Source: Verrucomicrobiota bacterium
Lineage (GTDB): Bacteria; Verrucomicrobiota; Verrucomicrobiia; Methylacidiphilales; JBCCWR01
Assembly: GCA_039192515.1 (NCBI GenBank)
Contig: JBCCXA010000003.1
Span: 94,202-158,201 of the forward strand
Direction of reading: 5' to 3'
DNA: 64,000 nt
Of this stretch, positions 1 to 8,327 are shown piece by piece. The notes under the pieces are model-generated. The model was given only the letters and a program-made list of their open reading frames with translations, had not been told where the DNA came from and did no database searches. How positions within the stretch are numbered: the stretch's first letter is position 1; each line of letters begins with the position of its first letter. Position numbers and translations under genes: made by a program.

Positions 1-1354
1 CCGCCTCTGTAGCATCAGGCTTACCAAAAGAGATATTTTCAAAAATAGATCCAGATAACAAGAGACTGTCTTGCATTACAATGGCGCATTGCCGACGGAA
101 TGCTTGCATATCAATTTCTTCCTGCTCAATCCCATCGATCAATAGTTTTCCAGAAGTTGGGGCATATAGCCCAAGTAATAGATTTACCATGGAGCTCTTT
201 CCAGAGCCACTTGGCCCTATCAATGCAATATGTTCTCCCTCAGAGATCCCTAAATTTATCTCATCTAGCGCAGTTAGGCCCTTTGCCTCATACTTCAGCG
301 AAACATTATCGTAGACGACTTTCCCTTTAACAGGGGAGAAAAGTCGTTTTCCCCGCCACTTCTCAACATATCCTTTTTGCATGAGCTCTCTAATGCTTAG
401 ATATGCCTCCCTACCTAAATAATACTGAGTGCTGAATTGGGTAAATATATTCACAGGCATTAGAATAACTGGCAACGCTCCAACCAATGCCATCAGAGCC
501 CCCAGCGTTAATTGATCCCACAACACCATCACCGCTCCAAATGTTACAGCCAGAATGTTGATAGCCGTTGTCATACTAAAGATGGAATAGCCCATTGTGC
601 CGTTGAGGGTCATTTCCTCTTGGCGCGTGTTACTAAAGTTGCCACTCAATAAATTAAGTTCCTGGCGAACCTTGGATTCCTGGCCATAACCACGGATCAG
701 TTTGATAGCAGAGATCAACTCACTCGCTCTCCCTGTAAGTCGCTCTCGAGCAACCCGAACTTTATGGTTCACATGACGCAAAGGTTTGAAGTAAAAGACT
801 CGAAAATAGATAAAGAGCAAAAGAGCAATAAAGGAAAACAATAACAGCCAAGGGTCCACCCAAGCTAAGGCCACTAATAGAGCTGCCCCTCTTATCATTT
901 CCGGAATCAGCATCGCAATAAGCTGTATAACAGTCACTTCAACCGAATTAGTGTCATAAGCGTATTTGGAGAGTAATTTCCCGGTTTGCGTCCTATCTAA
1001 AAACCCAAAATGCATCACCTGAAGCCTTTGAAAAATATAAGCCCTCATGCGCCGAATAAGCAGTTGCATCCTGGGTGTAATATTAGCAACTGCTATCCTC
1101 ATACTGATGACATGAATAAGCAGCAAAAATAGTGAGACCCCCGTATAATAAAGAATCCCTGACAAGCTCTTTTCCGGTAATGATTCGTCCACAATAGTTT
1201 GAACAATAATGGGCAAAGGGACTATCACAAAAACGCTCAAAATCCTCCAAAACATAAAGGGGCCTAATAGCTTTCGCTGGTTCCATGTAAAATTTAGTAA
1301 ATCAGGAGGCTCAAAAAAGTGATTGGACGGCACTCTCTCCTTTTCTATCTCCAT
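1..1354 (-). CDS. ABC exporter, fused permease and ATPase (3' end beyond window)
   Basis: The reading frame is open from an ATG at 1354 to the left edge, giving about 451 residues without a stop. The N-terminal two thirds is a type IV ABC exporter membrane domain with several hydrophobic segments. The nucleotide-binding domain follows, with a Walker A GPSGSGKSS (bases about 200-226) and a Q-loop reading VMQDSLLLSGSIFENISFG. The signature motif and Walker B lie outside the window. The layout matches MsbA/multidrug half-transporters, which pump lipids or drugs across the inner membrane; the substrate cannot be told. An in-frame GTG at 1333 has a nearer AAGGAG, so it could be the start instead. 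The gene diverges from acnB. Confidence 0.9.
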   Translation of the reverse strand, partial: MEIEKERVPSNHFFEPPDLLNFTWNQRKLLGPFMFWRILSVFVIVPLPIIVQTIVDESLPEKSLSGILYYTGVSLFLLLIHVISMRIAVANITPRMQLLIRRMRAYIFQRLQVMHFGFLDRTQTGKLLSKYAYDTNSVEVTVIQLIAMLIPEMIRGAALLVALAWVDPWLLLFSFIALLLFIYFRVFYFKPLRHVNHKVRVARERLTGRASELISAIKLIRGYGQESKVRQELNLLSGNFSNTRQEEMTLNGTMGYSIFSMTTAINILAVTFGAVMVLWDQLTLGALMALVGALPVILMPVNIFTQFSTQYYLGREAYLSIRELMQKGYVEKWRGKRLFSPVKGKVVYDNVSLKYEAKGLTALDEINLGISEGEHIALIGPSGSGKSSMVNLLLGLYAPTSGKLLIDGIEQEEIDMQAFRRQCAIVMQDSLLLSGSIFENISFGKPDATEA

Positions 1355-1784
1355 GGTTCAGTTTGATCATGAAAACTGGTTCTGCCAATCCTCCAGTAAA
1401 ATTTATTTACTTTTAAACCACAAGAGACCGAGAGTGGGTGAAGTCGATCGAATTATATTCCCTCTTGGAGGCTCTATGTTTCTTGGCGACAACATCTTGT
1501 ACTGATCTTCAAGTATCTATTTCCTCTTCTGCTTTTAAAAAGCTTCTTGATTAAAAGCTTATTAGCATCACCACAGAAATTTCATACAGATTTGCTGGAA
1601 TACTGCCAAACACTACAATCCCAAACCACCCTACCAAAGAGTCGGAAACCCTTCTCAAGCAAAACTTGCGTAAATGCATAATATTAGTAAAATTAATTCG
1701 TTTTGATAAAATTTTGTATCAACTATAAGTTCCATGCTGCACCTCATTGTAAATTGATTTAGTATGTAACTTCATCAGATCTTT
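1355..1784. other. Intergenic region between divergent ABC exporter and acnB
   Basis: These 430 bases hold no convincing gene. A 60-codon plus-strand frame here shows no domain and overlaps the ABC gene start. The part nearest acnB (about 1680-1780) is very AT-rich and should hold the acnB promoter, but I could not pick a clear -35/-10 pair. A short AT-rich stretch at about 1530-1565 repeats AAAGCTT twice. Confidence 0.5.
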
Positions 1785-4571
1785 ATGAACTTATACAAAG
1801 AATATTTAAAAGAAATTGAAGAACGAAAAGGTCAGGGTCTGAATCCTAAACCTATCGATGATGGAGCACTTGTCAGTGAGCTAATCTCACAAATCAAAGA
1901 CATTAAGAACGAACATCGAGAAGCATCCCTAAAATTTTTTATTTACAATACCTTACCTGGAACAACGAGTGCCGCAGGAGAGAAGGCAAAGTTTTTAAAA
2001 GAGATTATCCTTGGTGACTGTGCTATTGAAGAAATTACCTCTCCATTTGCCTTTGAATTACTCTCTCATATGAAAGGCGGCCCATCTATTGAGGTGCTCA
2101 TTGATTTAGCATTGGGCGACAATCTACAAATTGCCCAAAATGCCGCTGAGGTTCTCAAAACACAGGTATTTCTATATGAGGCAGATACAGACCGTCTCAA
2201 AACAGCGTATAGCAATGGCCATAAAATCGCTCAAGATATTCTAGAAAGCTACGCTCGGGCAGACTTTTTCACCAAACTCCCTGATGTCGAAGACAAAATT
2301 AAAGTAGTGACTTACATCGCTGCCGAGGGAGATATTTCCACTGACTTACTTTCACCCGGAAATCAAGCACATTCCCGCTCAGATAGGGAATTGCATGGGA
2401 AATGCATGATCTCTGAGGCTGCCCAACTAGAGATCCAGACCCTGCAAAAACGACACCCAGATGCACGAGTCATGTTGATCGCTGAAAAGGGAACTATGGG
2501 AGTCGGTTCATCTCGCATGTCTGGTGTAAATAATGTTGCTTTATGGACGGGAAAACAAGCAAGTCCTTACATTCCATTTGTGAACATTGCTCCAATTGTC
2601 GCTGGAACCAATGGTATTTCACCCATCTTTTTAACAACCGTCGGAGTCACTGGCGGGATCGGTATTGATTTGAAAAATTGGGCAAAAAAATTAGACACTG
2701 ACGGCACCCCAATCTTAGATGATGATGACAGCCCAATTCTTGAACAAAAATATTCTGTTGAAACGGGCACTGTTCTCACCATCAACACTAAAGAAAAGAA
2801 GCTTTATAAGCAGGAAAAAGAGCTGGTTGATATTTCTTCCGCTTTAACCCCACAAAAGCTTGAGTTCATTAAGGCCGGTGGCTCTTATGCTATCGTTTTT
2901 GGCAAAAAACTACAGAACTTCGCAGCCGCTACTCTTGGAATAGCATTGCCCCCCGTATTTGCTCCTTCTAAAGAAGTTTTTCACGAAGGACAAGGCCTGA
3001 CTGCTGTAGAGAAAATTTTCAATACGAATGTTGTTGGAGTTCCCGAAGGCACAGTTTTACATGCAGGCTCTGATGTTAGGGTAAAAGTAAATATCGTTGG
3101 TTCGCAAGATACGACAGGTTTGATGACCTCTCAAGAATTAGAGGCTATGGCTGCTACTGTTATTTCGCCAACAGTTGATGGAGCGTACCAATCTGGATGC
3201 CATACCGCATCGGTATGGGATTTAAAAGCACAGAAGAACATACCCAAACTCATGAAATTTATGAATAAATTTGGGTTAATCACTGCTAGAGACCCAAAGG
3301 ATGTTTACCATCCTATGACGGATGTTATCCATAAAGTTTTAAATGACTTAACAGTTGATGACTGGGCTATAATCATTGGGGGAGACTCTCATACAAGAAT
3401 GTCCAAGGGGGTTGCGTTCGGCGCAGACTCGGGAACCGTTGCACTTGCTTTAGCTACTGGTGAGGCCTCTATGCCAATTCCAGAGGCTGTCAAAGTAACC
3501 TTTAAAGGAAAGATGGAGCCACATATGGATTTCCGTGACGTTGTACATGCGACACAAGCTCAAATGTTAAAGCAATTTGGCGATAACGTATTCCAGGGAA
3601 GAGTGATCGAGGTTCATATAGGCACCCTGCTAGCAGATCAAGCCTTCACTTTTACAGACTGGACCGCTGAAATGAAAGCAAAAGCATCCATCTGTATCTC
3701 TCAAGATGAAACCCTTATTCAGTCTTTAGAGATCGCCAAGAGCCGAATTCAAGTCATGGTTGATAAAGGCATGGATAACCAAGCTCAAACCCTAAAGGGA
3801 TTGATCGAAAAAGCAGATAGGAGAATTACAGAAATTAAGTCGGGTGAGAAACCAGCTCTGCAACCCGATGAAAACGCCAAATATTTCGCCGAAGTCGTCG
3901 TGGATCTCAATGAAATCAATGAGCCAATGATCGCGGATCCAGATGTACATAATGATGATATCTCCAAACGGTACACCCACGATACCATCAGACCGGTTTC
4001 TTATTATAAAGGTGAGAAAAAAGTAGATTTAGGTTTTGTTGGCTCCTGCATGGTGCACAAAGGGGATCTTAAAATTGTTGCCCAAATGCTCAAAAATATT
4101 GAGGAGCAAAATGAGAAAGTTGAGTTTAAAGCACCCTTAGTTGTTACCGCACCCACTTACAACATCATTGATGAATTAAAAGAAGAAGGCGATTGGGAAA
4201 TATTACAAAAATACTCCGGGTTTGAATTTAATGACAACAGCCCTAAAGATTCTGCCCGTGTGGAGTATGACAATATTCTCTATCTTGAAAGACCGGGTTG
4301 TAATTTGTGTATGGGCAATCAGGAAAAAGCCGAAAAAGGAGATACTGTACTAGCAACCTCTACACGCCTCTTTCAAGGCAGGGTTGTTGAGGACTCTGAC
4401 TCCAAGAAAGGTGAATCATTATTAGCATCAACTCCTGTGGTAGTTCTCTCTGCAATCCTGGGCCGAACGCCTAATATTAATGAGTATAAAGATGCAGTAA
4501 AAGGAATTAGCCTCACCAAATTTTCACCGCCACGCGCAAAGCCAGCAGATACGTTATCGGCTCATTATTGA
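1785..4571 (+). CDS. acnB: Aconitate hydratase B (bifunctional aconitase / 2-methylisocitrate dehydratase type)
   Basis: A 928-residue protein with full-length AcnB architecture. An N-terminal HEAT-like helical domain (residues 1 to about 160) is followed by a swivel domain and then the three aconitase catalytic domains. The 4Fe-4S ligands are visible: one Cys in FVGSCMVHKG and two in PGCNLCMGNQEKA near the C-terminus. It interconverts citrate and isocitrate in the cytoplasmic TCA cycle; family members may also hydrate 2-methylaconitate. The start ATG at 1785 lacks a clear Shine-Dalgarno. It stands alone, diverging from the ABC exporter and converging with the diiron protein gene. Confidence 0.97.
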   Translation: MNLYKEYLKEIEERKGQGLNPKPIDDGALVSELISQIKDIKNEHREASLKFFIYNTLPGTTSAAGEKAKFLKEIILGDCAIEEITSPFAFELLSHMKGGPSIEVLIDLALGDNLQIAQNAAEVLKTQVFLYEADTDRLKTAYSNGHKIAQDILESYARADFFTKLPDVEDKIKVVTYIAAEGDISTDLLSPGNQAHSRSDRELHGKCMISEAAQLEIQTLQKRHPDARVMLIAEKGTMGVGSSRMSGVNNVALWTGKQASPYIPFVNIAPIVAGTNGISPIFLTTVGVTGGIGIDLKNWAKKLDTDGTPILDDDDSPILEQKYSVETGTVLTINTKEKKLYKQEKELVDISSALTPQKLEFIKAGGSYAIVFGKKLQNFAAATLGIALPPVFAPSKEVFHEGQGLTAVEKIFNTNVVGVPEGTVLHAGSDVRVKVNIVGSQDTTGLMTSQELEAMAATVISPTVDGAYQSGCHTASVWDLKAQKNIPKLMKFMNKFGLITARDPKDVYHPMTDVIHKVLNDLTVDDWAIIIGGDSHTRMSKGVAFGADSGTVALALATGEASMPIPEAVKVTFKGKMEPHMDFRDVVHATQAQMLKQFGDNVFQGRVIEVHIGTLLADQAFTFTDWTAEMKAKASICISQDETLIQSLEIAKSRIQVMVDKGMDNQAQTLKGLIEKADRRITEIKSGEKPALQPDENAKYFAEVVVDLNEINEPMIADPDVHNDDISKRYTHDTIRPVSYYKGEKKVDLGFVGSCMVHKGDLKIVAQMLKNIEEQNEKVEFKAPLVVTAPTYNIIDELKEEGDWEILQKYSGFEFNDNSPKDSARVEYDNILYLERPGCNLCMGNQEKAEKGDTVLATSTRLFQGRVVEDSDSKKGESLLASTPVVVLSAILGRTPNINEYKDAVKGISLTKFSPPRAKPADTLSAHY

Positions 4572-4625
4572 TTTGTAATTCCGAAGATTATTCAAGGGTT
4601 ACAGATATTTTTCTACTATCCCCAA

Positions 4626-4660
4626 ATGACATCATCGTGGTTGGACCCGAATGATGTCAT
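4626..4660. terminator. Inverted repeat between convergent genes, possible terminator
   Basis: ATGACATCAT (4626-4635) and its exact reverse complement ATGATGTCAT (4651-4660) flank a 15-base loop, 55 bases after the acnB stop. It lies between the convergent acnB and diiron genes, where a bidirectional terminator is expected. No T-run follows on either strand, so termination is not proven. Its right arm touches the dispersed repeat at 4654-4724. Confidence 0.4.
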
Positions 4661-4724
4661 GGAGACTTAAAGACTGCGCAAGATCTTGACCTCATGAAGC
4701 ATAGAGTCGCATAAGGTGCCACCT
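4654..4724. repeat. Dispersed intergenic repeat, copy A
   Basis: This 71-base stretch aligns by eye with 23647-23721 at roughly two thirds identity. Shared blocks include CAAGATCTTG, AAG at the same relative place and a terminal CACCT, and both copies are preceded within about 40 bases by CCAAATGAC. Both lie in gene-free gaps. It may be a diverged copy of a small mobile or REP-like element; no coding potential is seen. Confidence 0.45.
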
Positions 4725-4842
4725 CGAGCAGGTTCTATGTTCCATTCCGAAATGCAAAAGAATGACAAGTATTTATCTCCTCTAAAACTTATCTTTTTCA
4801 TTAGACTCGAGTTCTTTTGAAGTCCTTACAGTAATAACCCGC

Positions 4843-5382
4843 TTAGTTGATAGGGAGAACATCTTCTAAATCTACGTCATTTCTACTATGACTAATACCC
4901 CATGAAAAAAACCTTTCAAACAAAGGCAACCATTTTTCATTCCTAGTCAGATCAAGGAAATAGTCTTCATGCTCTTTTTCTTTTACCCCCATTTCATAGA
5001 GCAATTGATCGTGTTTGTGAATGCCTAGTGTATTAAAGTATTTCATCATGACAAAATACTCACAAACATTCCCACTCTCTAACCGACCTGCGAAAAAATA
5101 AGGCATAAACCGCCCGATGATGTAACAACTCAAACCGATCAATGTTCCAATTAAGTAATATTTTATTTCAAAATATTTAGACACAGGTATCTCATACTCA
5201 TCCATTATTTCCAAAAGAGCCTTTCGGTGATTCCATTCGTCTTGCTCGATTTGTCTAACAGCTTTAATTTCTTGAAGGTCTTTCAGTGATCCTGCATGGC
5301 CTACATATGCAAATGCTGCAGCCCTCTCAGCAGAATAGCCTAACCGCAGAGACTTCGTTAATGCTTGGTGATCTATTTTCAT
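4843..5382 (-). CDS. Ferritin-like diiron protein, COQ7-like
   Basis: A 179-residue protein with the spacing of a diiron four-helix bundle: Glu19 in AERAAAFAYVGH, then E49-x-x-H52 in QDEWNH, Glu108 in GNVCEYF, and E135-x-x-H138 in EKEHEDYF. The E, ExxH, E, ExxH order is that of COQ7/demethoxyubiquinone-hydroxylase-like ferritin superfamily members. Two hydrophobic helices around residues 75-98 suggest membrane contact. The substrate is unknown; hydroxylation of a quinone or lipid is only an inference. It is the last gene of the minus-strand cassette with the DCC protein, a membrane protein and a GbsR-type regulator, separated from the DCC gene by 96 bases that hold a hairpin. Confidence 0.75.
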   Translation of the reverse strand: MKIDHQALTKSLRLGYSAERAAAFAYVGHAGSLKDLQEIKAVRQIEQDEWNHRKALLEIMDEYEIPVSKYFEIKYYLIGTLIGLSCYIIGRFMPYFFAGRLESGNVCEYFVMMKYFNTLGIHKHDQLLYEMGVKEKEHEDYFLDLTRNEKWLPLFERFFSWGISHSRNDVDLEDVLPIN

Positions 5383-5415
5383 CTTACTTTTTTGACAGAA
5401 TCAAGAGGGTCGAAG

Positions 5416-5457
5416 GGGGGGCAGATACCCATCTTCTTTGATCTGTATTCTGCCCTC
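5416..5457 (-). promoter_or_regulatory. Stable intergenic hairpin inside the GbsR cassette
   Basis: GGGCAGA (5419-5425) pairs with TCTGCCC (5449-5455). TAC/GTA and ATC/GAT continue the stem past a one-base bulge and a small internal loop, leaving a six-base loop. On the transcribed minus strand it sits between the DCC and diiron genes and has no T-run. An mRNA processing, stabilising or attenuating hairpin fits better than a full terminator. Confidence 0.5.
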
Positions 5458-5478
5458 TATGTTTGTGGTTTAACATTC

Positions 5479-5943
5479 TTAACATTTTCCATCCATCTGA
5501 CATAAACAGAATGGACGCATTTCTATCTCATCGTTCACCAATTTTTGTGCCTCTCGACGAAAAGCCTCTCCTGACTTAAGCCCAAGTAAATTTGATATTT
5601 TGTGACGGTTTTTAGAAATCAGCTGGCATATGCTGCGCGCCAATGGACGGAGGCCTGGGTCAGCAAGTTTAAGGGCTAGCCCCCGATATTCCTTGAGAGC
5701 GCACAGACAAATAACCCAGGCGTCCGCACCTTGATAAATCCCTCCATGGTCATCAATGACAATAAGTTGCTCCATCGGCCGATACTCTCTTACACCAGGA
5801 AACAATGTGTCTACTTTAGGAGATTGCAGCGCCAAAAACCGCAGATGAAAATAGGACGGTTGCTCACTCAACCATAGTCGGCAGCCACGACACATACCAC
5901 AGCTTGCATCAAAGAGCACAGTCAGGTTACTGATTCGATTCAT
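5479..5943 (-). CDS. DCC-family thiol protein (DUF393)
   Basis: A 154-residue protein of the DUF393/DCC family, named for the N-terminal D-x-x-C-x-x-C motif; here it is D12-A-S-C15-G-M-C18, followed by Cys21. The fold is thioredoxin-like and the family is annotated as putative thiol-disulfide oxidoreductase, but substrates are not established. Extra cysteines at the C-terminus (PFCLCQMDGKC) could bind metal or join a redox relay. It lies 3 bases after the membrane protein gene and upstream of the diiron gene, which suggests a shared redox task. Confidence 0.85.
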   Translation of the reverse strand: MNRISNLTVLFDASCGMCRGCRLWLSEQPSYFHLRFLALQSPKVDTLFPGVREYRPMEQLIVIDDHGGIYQGADAWVICLCALKEYRGLALKLADPGLRPLARSICQLISKNRHKISNLLGLKSGEAFRREAQKLVNDEIEMRPFCLCQMDGKC

Positions 5944-5946
5944 AGC

Positions 5947-6390
5947 TTAGCCTCCATTGTAATTATGGGCTGTTGCCGGAAAAGGTAGTGGAACTTTTTT
6001 TAGGATAGTGTTTTTTCTTATACGAGAAAAGACAAACAAGTTAAAGAAATGCATAACACCTAGGACCACCAGCACAATTCCTATTTTATAACTCAAGGTC
6101 TCCAGGCCAGTTTGCAGGTTAACCACTTCTGTACCCTCTTTTAAAAATAAAGATACAAAACCAATATTGATAAGGTAGAAACCAAGCACTAAAAGGTGAT
6201 TCACTGAGTCTGTTAACTCTACATTCCCATTGAAGGCTTCTACCAAGAATATACGACCATTCTTATACAGGGTGTATGCTACCCATATAGTCAGCGTTAC
6301 ACTTATGACAAGATAAGCGAGGTAGGTCCATACGATTACTGTTATGCCAATTTTCCTTTTTTTAATATTTTCAGTAATAAATGAAAGCAT
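5947..6390 (-). CDS. Small integral membrane protein of unknown function
   Basis: A 147-residue protein with three predicted membrane helices: about residues 15-40, 67-83 (LLVLGFYLINIGFVSLF) and 101-122 (IGIVLVVLGVMHFFNLFVF). The ends are basic. I do not recognise the family from motifs. It lies 12 bases after the GbsR-type regulator gene and 3 bases before the DCC gene, so it is almost certainly co-transcribed and may anchor the DCC or diiron protein at the membrane. That role is inference. Confidence 0.7.
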   Translation of the reverse strand: MLSFITENIKKRKIGITVIVWTYLAYLVISVTLTIWVAYTLYKNGRIFLVEAFNGNVELTDSVNHLLVLGFYLINIGFVSLFLKEGTEVVNLQTGLETLSYKIGIVLVVLGVMHFFNLFVFSRIRKNTILKKVPLPFPATAHNYNGG

Positions 6391-6402
6391 TGTCTATCAA
6401 AT

Positions 6403-6912
6403 TTATTTCATAAGTTTCATGGCCATCTGGATCATTTTGTTCTGCTCCGACTTGGCGATGGAGTCCATAGTTCCTCCAGCAAGTGCTACAAACTCTGCGA
6501 GTGCTTTGATTTGTTTATGAAATGCTACTGCCTCATTGCTTTTCATGCTCTTTGTTTTTTCTTGGCAATTTTTAAGCACTTCCATAGCAGGCTCTATCTC
6601 GCGCCGCTTACGCTCCCTAACAATCATACAAAACATACGCCATACATCCTTCTCAGCTTCAAAAAATTCTTTGCGTTCACCTTTACGTATCACGCTTTTG
6701 ATCAACCCCCAGCCAACCAGCTCCCTTAAATTACTATGGGCATTACCTCGGCTTATCTTCAAATCCTCCATGATTTCATCGGTGCTCATGGCTCTTGGGG
6801 TTACCATAAGTAGCGCATGTATTTGCGCCATAGTGCGATTGATGCCCCAAGCATTACCCATCGCCCCCCATTGGGTAATGAAATCATCCTTTGCTATGTT
6901 TAAATCATTCAT
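6403..6912 (-). CDS. GbsR/MarR-type transcriptional regulator
   Basis: A 169-residue protein with an N-terminal winged helix-turn-helix (about residues 22-85, including STDEIMEDLKISRGNAHSNL and RELVGWGLI). A long helical C-terminus typical of GbsR regulators follows. The opening pattern WGAMGNAWGINRTMAQIHALL is also characteristic of the group. GbsR proteins are repressors that sense small ligands. It is the first gene of a four-gene minus-strand operon. A perfect 42-bp palindrome lies 14 bases upstream of its start codon, which suggests autoregulation. Confidence 0.88.
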   Translation of the reverse strand: MNDLNIAKDDFITQWGAMGNAWGINRTMAQIHALLMVTPRAMSTDEIMEDLKISRGNAHSNLRELVGWGLIKSVIRKGERKEFFEAEKDVWRMFCMIVRERKRREIEPAMEVLKNCQEKTKSMKSNEAVAFHKQIKALAEFVALAGGTMDSIAKSEQNKMIQMAMKLMK

Positions 6913-6926
6913 TTTATCTTTTTCTA

Positions 6927-6968
6927 TATTTTCTTAATTTTCAGTATTATCTGAAAATTAAGAAAATA
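6927..6968. promoter_or_regulatory. Perfect 42-bp palindrome, probable operator of the GbsR cassette
   Basis: Left arm 6927-6944 and right arm 6951-6968 are exact reverse complements over 18 bp around a TATTAT centre. The arms are AT-rich and contain TTTTCTTAATTTTCAG. The site lies 14 bases before the start codon of the GbsR-type gene and so overlaps the probable transcription start region. MarR/GbsR dimers bind palindromes, so autoregulation is the simplest reading. No T-run follows, and no gene ends close by on this side. Confidence 0.75.
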
Positions 6969-7019
6969 CAAGCTCTACTTTATGAGATGCGGAGAATAGA
7001 ATTCTAGTGCATGGGGACT

Positions 7020-7316
7020 CTAGTACTTTTTCACAAACTTGGTACCAGCTTGAGGACGTTTCTTTTTATGAGATTCCCAGCGAATTTTTCCAAAATTGTC
7101 TAAGAACTCTGGACCCATATTCCTAGGACCGCTCCCTTTGCCATTTTTAATTTCTGATGAGCCCGTAGTTTTAGGCTTGGATTTAGGTTTCTTCTCATCC
7201 TTTTTTGTGTCTGAGGACTTAGTTTTGGAGTCAGTTGACTTAGCCTCTGCCTTATGAGGGTCTGCGGTTTTTGCAGATTTTCCGGAATCTTTTGAAGTCT
7301 TTTTCTCTTTGCTCAT
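7020..7316 (-). CDS. Lysine-rich small basic protein
   Basis: A 98-residue protein whose first 60 residues are low-complexity Lys/Ser/Asp/Thr sequence (for example KSTDSKTKSSDTKKDEKK). It ends in a conserved-looking basic tail with GPRNMGPEFLDNFGKIRWES and a final KKY. No known domain is recognised. The composition recalls histone-H1-like or nucleic-acid-binding tails, but this is only a compositional resemblance. Its start overlaps the stop of the upstream small gene by 4 bases (ATGA), which argues for translational coupling. Confidence 0.55.
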   Translation of the reverse strand: MSKEKKTSKDSGKSAKTADPHKAEAKSTDSKTKSSDTKKDEKKPKSKPKTTGSSEIKNGKGSGPRNMGPEFLDNFGKIRWESHKKKRPQAGTKFVKKY

Positions 7317-7501
7317 TTTTTTAATATAAGTTCCCTACGAATCCTCAATATTGCTTCATACGAGGCCCTTTTAATGCCCAATGAATCAAATTGAAATTTA
7401 TTAATAGCCGAACCGGCCAAGCGAAAACATCCACTTCTGTTTAACTCTAAATAACTGCTGCTGTGAGCCTTTCGACAAAAGAAGGGATGTATACCACTCA
7501 T
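7313..7501 (-). CDS. Small hypothetical protein, coupled to the lysine-rich gene
   Basis: A 62-residue frame starting at an ATG preceded by GGAG at a 7-base spacing, a good Shine-Dalgarno for this window. Its stop overlaps the start of the next gene by 4 bases. The product is basic with an Arg-rich C-terminus (EAILRIRRELILKK) and two Cys. No family is recognised. The ribosome-binding site and coupling support it, but its short length keeps confidence moderate. Confidence 0.45.
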   Translation of the reverse strand: MSGIHPFFCRKAHSSSYLELNRSGCFRLAGSAINKFQFDSLGIKRASYEAILRIRRELILKK

Positions 7502-7583
7502 TTACTATCTCCAAGATTTATCAAAAGTACGGTAGGGCGATTTAATCCAAGTTCAAGGCCAGATTAATTAGACTACCTTGACA

Positions 7584-8327
7584 TTAGAAAAAATCAGCTA
7601 GAGACGTGTCCGGTTGGTCCCTCAAAAGAAGGTATGTCATTCCATTATTCTGCCAACTGGCTGACTTCCAGCCTTCAAATTGGGCAAATAATGGTTCAGA
7701 CTTTATATTCTGATCCTGCCAGGCCTCTTGCTCTATAGCAAATAAATGCAAAGGTTTTCCTTGGTGAGGCTGGAAGCAAATCAGAGAAACTCGCCTGCCA
7801 TTCCAGTGAAACCCCTTACAACCTAAACTGGCAAGTCCTCTAAGCCCCCTGGGCAATTGCTCAAAAGTTGGCCAGCCTCCTTTTTCTAAATAATTCTTTA
7901 ATTCCTGGTAACTACTTGCTTGGAAGTCTAATCCGGGCATGGGCTCTAAGATACCTGCAGAATAATTAGCAAATGAATCGAAATTGAGGGAATCTACCTG
8001 ACTTTGAGAATACACCCAATATAGCAGCCCAGAAATGGAGAGCACCAAAGCAGCGGCAATCGCCCAAGTCTCTTTTAACCAATTTGACGGAGCAGGCTTG
8101 ATTACCTTATGAGCTGTAAGCAATGAGTCCCTGAGATCCGTTGGCGGCGTTATCTCCTCCATCTTCTCGGAGATCAATAGATCTACCGACCGCATCTGCT
8201 CAAACCACTGAGAGAGATCTGGATCCCGTTTAGCTAGTTCAAGTGCTTCAGAGAAAATAGGATCTAGCGCGTCCTGCCCATCTGAACGGTACATGGCTAG
8301 AATAAGCTTGGCTTCCTTAAGATCCAT
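7584..8327 (-). CDS. Membrane-anchored anti-sigma factor (cognate to the ECF sigma)
   Basis: A 247-residue protein. An N-terminal cytoplasmic helical region of about 85 residues is followed by one membrane helix (about residues 88-106, including AIAAALVLSISGLLYWVY) and an exported C-terminal domain containing GCKGFHWNGRRVSLICFQ. This is the topology of an ECF anti-sigma factor. No zinc-binding HxxxCxxC is present. It overlaps the end of the sigma gene by 11 bases, so the two are translationally coupled. The C-terminal domain probably senses an envelope signal; the signal is unknown. Confidence 0.75.
   Translation of the reverse strand: MDLKEAKLILAMYRSDGQDALDPIFSEALELAKRDPDLSQWFEQMRSVDLLISEKMEEITPPTDLRDSLLTAHKVIKPAPSNWLKETWAIAAALVLSISGLLYWVYSQSQVDSLNFDSFANYSAGILEPMPGLDFQASSYQELKNYLEKGGWPTFEQLPRGLRGLASLGCKGFHWNGRRVSLICFQPHQGKPLHLFAIEQEAWQDQNIKSEPLFAQFEGWKSASWQNNGMTYLLLRDQPDTSLADFF

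Noticed and set aside
1323..1505. 60-codon plus-strand frame in the gap before acnB
   Set aside because: It has no domain and begins within the region complementary to the ABC exporter's first codons; judged a chance frame.
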